Positions 5,921-12,163 of a DNA stretch of 12,163 bases are shown here, piece by piece. The stretch comes from JANNAT01 sp031422555. Lineage in GTDB: Bacteria; Pseudomonadota; Alphaproteobacteria; Rhodobacterales; Rhodobacteraceae. Numbering within the stretch: the stretch's first letter is position 1; every line of letters begins with the position of its first letter. The notes beneath the pieces were generated by a model. The model had not been told where the DNA came from, searched no databases, and worked only from the letters and a program-made list of their open reading frames with translations. The DNA lies in the NCBI GenBank assembly GCA_031422555.1, contig JANPLZ010000058.1, forward strand, positions 1-12,163. The letters are read 5' to 3'. The translations under genes and the position numbers were made by a program.

Positions 5921-5945
5921 ACGCGGGCAAACCGGGGGGATGCGG

Positions 5946-6443
5946 ATGCGCGATGCCAAAGCCGCTGAGGTAGGAATTATCATGGGAAGCCAGTCTGACT
6001 GGCCGACGATGAAAGAGGCCGCTTTGGTGTTGGATGACTTGGGCATCGCCTATGAATGCAAGATCGTATCGGCCCACCGCACCCCCGACCGGCTGTGGAG
6101 CTATGGCAAGGCGGCCGCGGATCGTGGCCTGAAGATCATCATCGCGGGCGCAGGGGGCGCGGCGCATTTGCCCGGCATGATGGCCAGCAAAACCCGGCTA
6201 CCCGTGATCGGCGTGCCGGTGCAAACCCGCGCTTTGGCGGGCGTTGACAGCCTGTATTCCATCGTGCAGATGCCGCGCGGCTATCCTGTGGCCACCATGG
6301 CTATCGGGCCAGCGGGGGCGGCCAATGCGGGGTTGCTGGCGGCGGGCATTTTGGCGCTGACCGACGCCGGTCTGGCCGCCCGGCTGGACGCGTGGCGCGC
6401 CGCCCTGACGCTGTCGATCCCGGAAGAGCCATTGGATGACTGA
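5946..6443 (+). CDS. purE: 5-(carboxyamino)imidazole ribonucleotide mutase (PurE, class I)
   Basis: This enzyme converts N5-CAIR to CAIR in de novo purine synthesis, taking its substrate from PurK. It has 165 residues, the usual length. GSQSDW (14-19) binds the phosphate region, SAHRTPD (42-48) carries the conserved His44, and AGAGGAAHLPGM (67-78) is the glycine-rich active-site loop. LPVIGVPVQTRALAGVDSLY follows. Two in-frame ATGs exist at 5940 and 5946. The run GGGGGG (5934-5939) touches the first and lies six bases before the second, so 5946 is preferred. The last codons overlap the start of purK by eight bases, which indicates translational coupling. Linkage to purK supports the class I mutase over the class II enzyme that works directly on AIR. 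Confidence 0.95.
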   Translation: MRDAKAAEVGIIMGSQSDWPTMKEAALVLDDLGIAYECKIVSAHRTPDRLWSYGKAAADRGLKIIIAGAGGAAHLPGMMASKTRLPVIGVPVQTRALAGVDSLYSIVQMPRGYPVATMAIGPAGAANAGLLAAGILALTDAGLAARLDAWRAALTLSIPEEPLDD

Positions 6444-7506
6444 TATCGCGCCCGGCGGCACCATCGGCATTCTTGGCGGCGGGCAATTGGGCCGGATGCT
6501 GGCGGTGGCGGCGTCGCGGCTGGGCTATAAGACCCATATCTTTGATCCCGCCGCCGATGCCCCCGCCGCCGACGTGGCGCACCGCGTTACCACCGCAAAT
6601 TACGACGATAGCACCGCTTTGGCGGATTTCGCTGGCAACGTTGACGTGATCACCTATGAATTTGAAAACATCCCCACCGCAGCGCTTGATCAGTTGGAAC
6701 AACGTCGCCCGATCCGGCCCAACCGGCGCGCCTTGGCGATCAGTCAGGACCGGCTGCGCGAAAAAGAATTCTTGACCGGCCTTGGCCTGACCTGCGCACC
6801 CTATAAAGCGGTGAATTCGACCGCTGATCTGACAGCGGCCATCGCCGCCATCGGCCTGCCAGTCATTTTGAAAACCACAAGGCTGGGCTATGATGGCAAA
6901 GGTCAGGCGCGCATCCTGCAGGCCACCGATGCCGCCCCGGCACTGGCGGCTTTGAACCAGCAACCCGCCGTTCTGGAGGGTTTTATTGCCTTTAGCCACG
7001 AAGTGTCCGTGATTGCCGCACGCGGGCTGGACGGCGCGATCTCGGCCTATGATCCGGGCCAGAATGTGCACCGCGACGGGATTTTGCACACCACCACCGT
7101 GCCCGCCCGCCTGTCACCCGGCCAACGCAGCGATGCGGTGCTAATCGCCGCGCGGATTTTGAACGCGCTGGAGTATGTCGGCGTCATGGGCGTGGAGTTG
7201 TTCGTCACCCCCACCGGGTTGATCGTCAATGAAATCGCCCCGCGTGTGCATAATTCCGGCCATTGGACGCAGAACGGCTGCGCGGTGGATCAGTTTGAAC
7301 AACATATTCGCGCCATCACCGGCCTGCCCTTGGGCGACGGGCTGCGGCATTCGGATGTGGTGATGGAAAACCTTATTGGCGATGACATGGCGCAAGTCCC
7401 CGCCTTGCTGCATGAACGCCACGCAGCCCTGCATCTTTACGGCAAAGCCAATGCGCGGGCCGGGCGCAAAATGGGCCACGTCAACCGGATCGTCGCCAAG
7501 ACCTGA
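6436..7506 (+). CDS. purK: 5-(carboxyamino)imidazole ribonucleotide synthase (PurK)
   Basis: This ATP-grasp enzyme makes N5-CAIR from AIR, bicarbonate and ATP, the step before PurE. It has 356 residues, normal for the family. The N-terminal pre-ATP-grasp domain opens with ILGGGQLGRM (12-21). The ATP-grasp part includes ILKTTRLGYDGKGQ (Lys146, with the GYDGKGQ loop at 151-157), the metal-site region HEVSVIAARG, and NEIAPRVHNSGHWT, which helps hold the substrate. A small C-terminal domain carries VMENLIGDD. The start at 6436 overlaps the purE stop, and GGAAGAG (6422-6428) lies upstream inside purE. It converges with the caspase-like gene with only four bases between the stop codons, so terminators must lie inside coding sequence or be Rho-dependent. 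Confidence 0.96.
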   Translation: MTDIAPGGTIGILGGGQLGRMLAVAASRLGYKTHIFDPAADAPAADVAHRVTTANYDDSTALADFAGNVDVITYEFENIPTAALDQLEQRRPIRPNRRALAISQDRLREKEFLTGLGLTCAPYKAVNSTADLTAAIAAIGLPVILKTTRLGYDGKGQARILQATDAAPALAALNQQPAVLEGFIAFSHEVSVIAARGLDGAISAYDPGQNVHRDGILHTTTVPARLSPGQRSDAVLIAARILNALEYVGVMGVELFVTPTGLIVNEIAPRVHNSGHWTQNGCAVDQFEQHIRAITGLPLGDGLRHSDVVMENLIGDDMAQVPALLHERHAALHLYGKANARAGRKMGHVNRIVAKT

Positions 7507-7510
7507 GGCG

Positions 7511-8905
7511 TTATTTGCACACCACCGCGATCACTAGGAACGTGCATTTCACCCCATCCTTTTTGGGCGCGGCAGTTGCGGCTTTCTTGGTGGGCGCGGC
7601 TTTTTGGGGGGCGGCCTTTTTCGTGGTGGCTTTCTTGGCTGCGGCCTTGGTTGGTTCTTTCTTGATCACTGCCGCAGGTTTGTCACAGGTGCGTTCCGGC
7701 TCTTTTGCCAAAGCCCAATAGACGGCGGCCACCGGCTCCAACTCGCCCTTCTCGACTTTCTTGGCGGCATAGTAGGTTTCCATAGCACGGCGCGATCCGT
7801 TGCCCCAATCGCCGTCCACCGCCATGGCATAACAGCCGATCCGTGCCAACTCGCCTTGAATGGCCAGTGGCAGATCGGCAGGCAGGGCTGGTGCCGCGGC
7901 ACCCGCATCCGCCCCTTTCAGCCGCAACGCCCCGGACTGAACCCCGCCAACCGTGCCCAAAGACCGCGTTTCAGAATTCAGCGCCGCAAGCCGGATCGGC
8001 ACGCCCGCGATCTGTTCCACCGATCCGATCAGGCTGGCAAATTCGGCATCATCCACCGCGCCCAGCACAACGGTCTGCTCTGAATCCTCAAACTCGGGCA
8101 TATCGGTGAAAAGTGCGGTGCCCGAGCCATCGGCAGTGCGGTTGAAATAGTATTGCTCGCGCAAAGATGACTGCTCCCACGGGGTTTGCTTGCCATCCGT
8201 GGCCTTGTCGACATCGTTGCGCACTTTAATCATCAGATCCGAAATGGATTGGCCAGCGGTGTTGATATTGGCCAACAACGCATTGGTGAACGGGCTGTTC
8301 TTGCTGCCTTTCTGGCTGTCAAACGCCACGGCCCCGGGGCTGGTGGCAAAGGCCACGAACGTGCCCGCACCACCGTCAAACTGCGCCAGACCGGCCGCCC
8401 CGACGACGGCACCCGGCACCGGGTTGTCGCGGCACGCGTCCAGAAACAGCAAAAGCTGTCCCTGCCCGGACTTGAGTTGCGCTGCAATATCATCCAGCCG
8501 CCACGTTTCGCGGTCAGCCGCCTTGGCATCCGCCAAGGTGGCGTTGACCGGCACCAGATGGTTCACCCCGTCTTTTTGAAACGCATGCCCCGAATAGTAA
8601 AACAGCACGGTTTCCGCGTCTTTCGATTGATCGGCAAAACTGCCCAACACCGCCTGAAACACCTCGGGACCAACATCTGTCAGCAGTGTGACTTCAAACC
8701 CCAGATCGCGCAGCGCTTTTGACATTTCTTGCGCATCCGCGGCGGGCGTGGCCAGACCGGGCAGGTTTTCATAGGCCTCATTGCCCACCACCAGCGCAAG
8801 TTTGCGCCCTTCGGCAGCCGCCAGAACTGGCGCCAGTATCAAAAAGGCACATAAAAACGCGGCCTTGCAAATCAGGGCCGAAAGCCGTTTGGAAATTGAA
8901 ATCAT
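7511..8905 (-). CDS. Exported caspase-like peptidase (C14 family) with Lys/Ala-rich tail
   Basis: This is a predicted secreted or periplasmic protein of 464 residues. The signal peptide (about 1-31, ending LAPVLAAA) precedes the caspase fold. KLALVVGNEAY opens the domain, and the catalytic dyad is His107 in FYYSGH and Cys158 in FLDACRDNP, both present. A peptidoglycan-binding-like module (about 347-401, IQGELARIGCYAMAVDGDWG) follows, then a low-complexity Lys/Ala tail (about 415-450) and a short end, KCTFLVIAVVCK, whose two cysteines could form a loop. Such proteins cleave after Lys/Arg or Asp in other bacteria; the substrate here is unknown. The start at 8905 gives the best signal peptide. 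An in-frame ATG at 8920 is possible, and neither has a good ribosome site. It is followed by convergent purK and preceded on the same strand by the lipase-type gene. Confidence 0.88.
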   Translation of the reverse strand: MISISKRLSALICKAAFLCAFLILAPVLAAAEGRKLALVVGNEAYENLPGLATPAADAQEMSKALRDLGFEVTLLTDVGPEVFQAVLGSFADQSKDAETVLFYYSGHAFQKDGVNHLVPVNATLADAKAADRETWRLDDIAAQLKSGQGQLLLFLDACRDNPVPGAVVGAAGLAQFDGGAGTFVAFATSPGAVAFDSQKGSKNSPFTNALLANINTAGQSISDLMIKVRNDVDKATDGKQTPWEQSSLREQYYFNRTADGSGTALFTDMPEFEDSEQTVVLGAVDDAEFASLIGSVEQIAGVPIRLAALNSETRSLGTVGGVQSGALRLKGADAGAAAPALPADLPLAIQGELARIGCYAMAVDGDWGNGSRRAMETYYAAKKVEKGELEPVAAVYWALAKEPERTCDKPAAVIKKEPTKAAAKKATTKKAAPQKAAPTKKAATAAPKKDGVKCTFLVIAVVCK

Positions 8906-8978
8906 AAGAACATCCGCCATAAAAAATCTGCGTTGAGCATACGCCAAATTTGGATTTCACACCAGTGTTACGTTCACC

Positions 8979-9007
8979 CGCCGATTTTCGGTGTGGGCCT
9001 ATCGGCG
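8979..9007 (-). terminator. Hairpin between the lipase-type and caspase-like genes
   Basis: CGCCGAT (8979-8985) and ATCGGCG (9001-9007) are perfect seven-base inverted copies around a 15-base loop, 40 bases after the lipase-type stop codon. No U-run follows on the minus strand. It may be a weak terminator. A separate perfect palindrome, CCAAATTTGG (8944-8953), lies between it and the caspase-like start, where a promoter or operator would be expected. Confidence 0.25.
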
Positions 9008-9047
9008 CTGCCACGGGCTCCCTGCGCGCCACGCTCTCTGCAACCGT

Positions 9048-9782
9048 CTACTGCGCGTCAAACGTTTTTCGCACGGCATCCCCATAGCGCATCGCGGGAT
9101 CAAACGCGCCCGACTCCAGAAACATCAGCGTCTGCGCAATCACAACAGGGTTCAGCATCATGAATGTATGGGTCACCGGCAACACCAGATGCCCGGTCAT
9201 CCCCGCCACTTCGGTGCTGGCCACCGACACTTTGCCGTCATCCGCCCCCGGGATCACCGCCGAGGTGATCGGGTTCAACGACCGGTCCCCGGCTATCACC
9301 CCCAGCACAAAATCGACCGGCGGCAAGGCCAGCGGCACCGATCCCCCCTTGGTGCCCAACTCCATTCCGGCAGGCCCGTTCATCCATTCAAACGCCGAAA
9401 TCGTGCCAAATTCATCGACCAGTTCCGATCCGCCATTCGGCGGTGCCAACATCACCACCCGGCCCAGATTGGCAGGACGATGACCTTGCAGCCAATAGCG
9501 CAGCAAAATCCCGCCCATCGAATGGGACACAAAATGCACCGGCCCCGCGCCACATTGCGCCACGCGCGCGCCAACGCCTTGCGCCAGAACCTCGATGGTG
9601 GCTTCGGTCGACGGATAGCTTTCGTTGACAACCACATAGCCATGCGCCGTCAGCGCCGCCTCCATCGCCAACAGCGACTGCTCGCTGCGTGCCAAGCCGT
9701 GCAACAACACCACGCATTCGGCGCGGGCGGGCGCGGCGGTCAGCATCAGCGCCGCCAGAACCAGTGAATATATACGTCCCAT
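9048..9782 (-). CDS. Exported alpha/beta hydrolase, lipase/esterase type
   Basis: This serine hydrolase of 244 residues has a clear signal peptide (MGRIYSLVLAALMLTAAPARA, cleavage after residue 21), so it probably acts in the periplasm or outside the cell. The oxyanion-hole motif LLHGLARS starts near residue 26. The nucleophile is Ser88 in VSHSMGG, the acid is probably in GADDGKVS (Asp181 or Asp182), and the histidine is His205 in VTHTFM. APPNGGSE after the nucleophile is typical of triacylglycerol lipase-like proteins. The substrate is unknown; it may be a short-chain ester or a lipid. The start at 9782 is chosen because it begins the signal peptide. The frame is open to 9932, but that would add a non-hydrophobic leader and overlap the divergent Nudix gene. 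The ribosome site is weak. Confidence 0.9.
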   Translation of the reverse strand: MGRIYSLVLAALMLTAAPARAECVVLLHGLARSEQSLLAMEAALTAHGYVVVNESYPSTEATIEVLAQGVGARVAQCGAGPVHFVSHSMGGILLRYWLQGHRPANLGRVVMLAPPNGGSELVDEFGTISAFEWMNGPAGMELGTKGGSVPLALPPVDFVLGVIAGDRSLNPITSAVIPGADDGKVSVASTEVAGMTGHLVLPVTHTFMMLNPVVIAQTLMFLESGAFDPAMRYGDAVRKTFDAQ

Positions 9783-9857
9783 ACCCGCAACATTGTCCGC
9801 CACGCCCGCGGATTCAAGGGACATGGACAATTCCGCCGCGCCATCCCATCTTGCGCC

Positions 9858-10334
9858 ATGGCCAAACGCCCCGATCGCCCCCCCGTTCATATCGCTGTCC
9901 GCATCGCAGTTCGCGCGTTGATCTTGCTGCAAGACCGGCTCTTGTTGGTCAATGCCTATGCAGATGGCCAGTCAGACTTGTGGTGCGCGCCGGGCGGCGG
10001 GGCAGAACCGAACACCTCACTGCCCGAAAACCTGATCCGCGAAGTGCACGAAGAAACCGGCCTGACCGTTGCCGTTGGCGCGCCCGCGCTGATCAATGAA
10101 TTCCACGATCCGGGCGCGGGGTTTCATCAGGTCGACGTCTATTTCCACTGCACCATCACCGCGGGCACGATCAACCCCGGATGGCGCGACCCCGAAGGCA
10201 TCGTCACCCAGCGGCAGTTTTTCAGCCAAAGCGATCTTGCAAAACCTGGCATCCGTTTCAAGCCCGACAGCCTGCCCGCCGCCGCCTGGGGCCAAAGCCT
10301 GCTTTACGATCCTTTAGAGTTAATCACCCGTTGA
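9858..10334 (+). CDS. Nudix hydrolase
   Basis: This cytoplasmic hydrolase of 158 residues belongs to the family that cleaves nucleoside diphosphates linked to another group. The Nudix box runs from Gly47 to Leu69, with REVHEETGL (61-69) intact and supplying the metal-binding glutamates. The conserved glutamate of Gx5E is replaced by threonine (Thr53), which is unusual. The region before the box, DLWCAPGGGAEP, is typical, and WCAPGG resembles family members that act on nucleotide sugars or diphosphates. The exact substrate is unknown. It is divergent from the lipase-type gene across 75 bases and converges with groEL. The start is the first ATG; no clear ribosome binding site is seen, so a leaderless mRNA or a weak start is possible. 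Confidence 0.9.
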   Translation: MAKRPDRPPVHIAVRIAVRALILLQDRLLLVNAYADGQSDLWCAPGGGAEPNTSLPENLIREVHEETGLTVAVGAPALINEFHDPGAGFHQVDVYFHCTITAGTINPGWRDPEGIVTQRQFFSQSDLAKPGIRFKPDSLPAAAWGQSLLYDPLELITR

Positions 10335-10436
10335 CCGTTTCATTTTGGCCCAAATACTCGCCGCGCAGCGTCTCCCGCGGAACGCGGTCCTTCGCAAAAA
10401 CCAACGCGGCGCAGCCGCTCGATTTGATTGCCGCAT
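10335..10436. other. Intergenic stretch after the Nudix gene, with a possible shared repeat motif
   Basis: Between the Nudix stop and the terminator lie about 100 bases without a gene. The minus strand reads as an open, Rhodobacterales-like frame ending RGEYLGQNETVNG, with its stop (10324-10326) just inside the Nudix gene, but it has no start codon and runs back through the terminator. The block TTCATTTTGGCCCAAATACT (10339-10358) resembles a motif I recall near the 3' ends of genes in Rhodobacteraceae. A small hairpin CCGCG-GAA-CGCGG is also present near 10375-10387. A repeat or a gene remnant is possible. Confidence 0.3.
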
Positions 10437-10473
10437 AAAAAAAGGGCCCCGGTTTCCCGAGGCCCCCTTTTTT
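10437..10473. terminator. Bidirectional Rho-independent terminator of groEL and the Nudix gene
   Basis: GGGCCCCGG (10444-10452) and CCGAGGCCC (10457-10465) form a nine-pair stem with one wobble position. On the minus strand the loop is GAAA, a stable tetraloop, and the stem is followed by seven U. On the plus strand six U follow after two extra C. It starts about 20 bases after the groEL stop, a classic position, and also faces the convergent Nudix gene. Confidence 0.9.
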
Positions 10474-10492
10474 CTACAACTGAATAGAATGA

Positions 10493-12142
10493 TTACATCA
10501 TTCCGTCCATGCCGCCCATACCGCCCATACCGCCGCCATGGCCGCCGCCCGATGCCTTGTCGGCAGGGCGATCCGCGATCATTGCCTCGGTGGTGATCAG
10601 CAACGACGCCACCGATGCTGCGTCTTCCAACGCGATCCGCACCACTTTGGCCGGGTCGATCACGCCGAACTTGAACATGTCGCCATATTCTTCGGTCTGC
10701 GCGTTAAAGCCAAAGGTCTTGTCTTTGGATTCGCGGATTTTGCCCGCAACCACAGCACCGTCCACACCGGCGTTCTGCGCGATCTGGCGCAGCGGTGCTT
10801 CCAATGCTTTGCGCACAATCGCGATACCGGCGTTCTGGTCCGAGTTTACACCCTCCAGCCCGTCCAGCACACGTGCCGCCTGCATCAAGGCCACGCCGCC
10901 GCCAACCACGATGCCTTCTTGAACGGCCGCGCGGGTTGCGTTCAGCGCGTCGTCAACGCGGTCTTTACGCTCTTTCACTTCGATTTCGGTCATGCCGCCA
11001 ACTTTGATCACGGCCACGCCGCCTGCCAGTTTGGCCACACGCTCTTGCAGCTTTTCCTTGTCATAGTCCGAAGTGGTGTCTTCGATCTGCTGACGGATTT
11101 GCGCCACACGCGCCTCGATCTCGGCCTTGTTGCCATGGCCGTCAATGATCGTGGTGTTGTCTTTGGTGATCGAGATTTTCTTGGCAGTGCCCAGCATGTC
11201 CAGCGTGACATTTTCCAGCTTCATGCCCAGATCGTCCGAAATCACCTGACCGCCGGTCAGAACCGCGATGTCCTGCAGCATCGCCTTGCGACGATCGCCA
11301 AAACCCGGAGCTTTGACGGCGGCAATTTTCAAACCGCCACGCAGCTTGTTCACCACCAAAGTCGCCAAGGCTTCGCCTTCGACATCTTCGGAAATGATCA
11401 GCAGTGGCTTTTGGCTTTGAATAACGGCCTCCAGCAACGGAACCAACGGCTGCAACGATCCCAGCTTTTTCTCGTGCAACAGCACAAGGCAATCTTCCAG
11501 ATCGGCAACCATCTTGTCGGGGTTGGTCACAAAATAGGGCGACAGGAACCCGCGATCAAACTGCATGCCTTCAACAACGGTGGTTTCCGTTTCCAGACCC
11601 TTGTTTTCTTCAACAGTGATCACACCTTCGTTGCCAACTTTTTGCATGGCGTCCGCAATCTGGCGGCCAATTTCAGCCTCGCCATTGGCGGAAATCGTGC
11701 CAACCTGCGCCACTTCGGCGGTATCTTTGACGGGGCGCGCGGCGGCTTTGATTGCTGCAACCACTTTGGAGGTCGCCATGTCAATGCCGCGCTTCAGATC
11801 CATCGGGTTCATGCCGGCAGCCACGGCCTTCATACCCTCTTTGATGATCGCCTGAGCCAGAACGGTGGCGGTGGTGGTGCCGTCGCCAGCCTCGTCATTG
11901 GTGCGGCTGGCCACTTCTTTGACCATCTGCGCGCCCATGTTTTCGAACTTGTCGGAAAGTTCGATTTCCTTGGCAACCGTCACACCGTCTTTGGTGATGC
12001 GCGGTGCGCCGAAGGATTTGTCGATCACAACGTTGCGGCCCTTTGGCCCCAAGGTCACTTTGACCGCATCAGCAAGAATGTTCACGCCGCGCAGCATACG
12101 GTCGCGGGCATCGGATTCAAAACGAACGTCTTTCGCACCCAT
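10493..12142 (-). CDS. groEL: 60 kDa chaperonin GroEL
   Basis: This is the ATP-dependent folding chaperonin that forms 14-subunit double rings and works with GroES. It has 549 residues, full length. GAKDVRFESDARDRMLRGVN is the standard N-terminus. The ATP site includes LGPKGRNV (32-39) and AGDGTTTATVLA (85-96, with Asp87). The apical and intermediate domains contain no gap, and the protein ends in the Gly-Gly-Met repeat tail typical of GroEL. The start has AGGAG (12151-12155) eight bases upstream. groES should precede it just outside the window, since the gene begins 21 bases from the edge, so promoter and heat-shock elements are not visible. The terminator at 10437-10473 ends the operon. Codon use is even and shows no sign of transfer. 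Confidence 0.98.
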   Translation of the reverse strand: MGAKDVRFESDARDRMLRGVNILADAVKVTLGPKGRNVVIDKSFGAPRITKDGVTVAKEIELSDKFENMGAQMVKEVASRTNDEAGDGTTTATVLAQAIIKEGMKAVAAGMNPMDLKRGIDMATSKVVAAIKAAARPVKDTAEVAQVGTISANGEAEIGRQIADAMQKVGNEGVITVEENKGLETETTVVEGMQFDRGFLSPYFVTNPDKMVADLEDCLVLLHEKKLGSLQPLVPLLEAVIQSQKPLLIISEDVEGEALATLVVNKLRGGLKIAAVKAPGFGDRRKAMLQDIAVLTGGQVISDDLGMKLENVTLDMLGTAKKISITKDNTTIIDGHGNKAEIEARVAQIRQQIEDTTSDYDKEKLQERVAKLAGGVAVIKVGGMTEIEVKERKDRVDDALNATRAAVQEGIVVGGGVALMQAARVLDGLEGVNSDQNAGIAIVRKALEAPLRQIAQNAGVDGAVVAGKIRESKDKTFGFNAQTEEYGDMFKFGVIDPAKVVRIALEDAASVASLLITTEAMIADRPADKASGGGHGGGMGGMGGMDGMM

Positions 12143-12163
12143 AATGGGAACTCCTATCTAAAG

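Noticed and set aside
7515..7721. Plus-strand frame encoding a very hydrophobic 68-residue peptide
   Set aside because: It is the reverse of the Lys/Ala-rich tail of the caspase-like gene. The hydrophobicity comes from that low-complexity sequence, and it lacks a ribosome site.
8991..9767. 258-residue open frame on the plus strand
   Set aside because: It is antisense to the lipase-type gene; the composition (His, Arg, Gln) is that of a shadow frame.
9783..9932. 50-residue N-terminal extension of the lipase-type protein
   Set aside because: It would put a polar leader before a clear signal peptide and overlap the divergent Nudix gene.
10509..10922. Plus-strand frame opposite the groEL 3' end with Pro-rich start
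   Set aside because: The Pro repeats are the reverse complement of the Gly-Gly-Met tail of GroEL.
1..12163. Mobile elements, tRNA or rRNA genes, CRISPR array
   Set aside because: No transposase, integrase, terminal repeats, tRNA-like cloverleaf or regularly spaced direct repeats were seen on either strand.

Overview
The window looks like a chromosomal segment from an alphaproteobacterium, most likely a member of the Rhodobacteraceae (Rhodobacterales). The evidence is the high GC content, a fused ATP sulfurylase/APS kinase, the Hsp20-DUF1150 pair, and a small YdcH-type gene in front of purE-purK. All of these are combinations I know from that group. The placement rests on gene content and protein style, not on a database search. 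I see no insertion sequence, phage gene, tRNA, rRNA or CRISPR array. Genes fill the window tightly, and no gap exceeds about 260 bases.

Left part (1-3783). A structured intergenic region (1-148) precedes an Lrp/AsnC-family regulator on the minus strand. It is divergent from trxB (thioredoxin reductase), and the shared gap holds phased repeats that look like a regulator operator. Downstream of trxB, on the same strand, lies a bifunctional sulfate adenylyltransferase/adenylylsulfate kinase that activates sulfate to PAPS. Thioredoxin is the usual electron donor for PAPS/APS reductases, so the two neighbours are functionally compatible, although a 254-base gap with a hairpin separates them.

Middle part (3784-7506). 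A membrane fatty acid hydroxylase/sterol desaturase-type protein follows two consecutive hairpins. It converges on a minus-strand heat-shock operon, hsp20 followed by a DUF1150 gene. The leader of hsp20 carries a strong RpoH-type promoter and a hairpin that hides the ribosome binding site with a G-G mismatch, as in ROSE RNA thermometers. Divergent from hsp20 is a YdcH-family gene, followed by purE and purK, which overlap and together carboxylate AIR in purine synthesis.

Right part (7507-12163). Two exported minus-strand proteins follow: a caspase-like peptidase with a lysine/alanine-rich tail, and an alpha/beta hydrolase of the lipase type. A Nudix hydrolase is divergent from the lipase. It converges with groEL, whose upstream partner groES should lie just beyond the right edge. 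A strong terminator with a GAAA tetraloop and U-runs on both strands separates Nudix from groEL. Two chaperone loci (hsp20 and groEL) thus lie about 5 kb apart.

Most of the window is core metabolism and proteostasis. The observations most worth following are the hsp20 leader, the regulator operator between lrp and trxB, and the unusual tail of the caspase-like protein.
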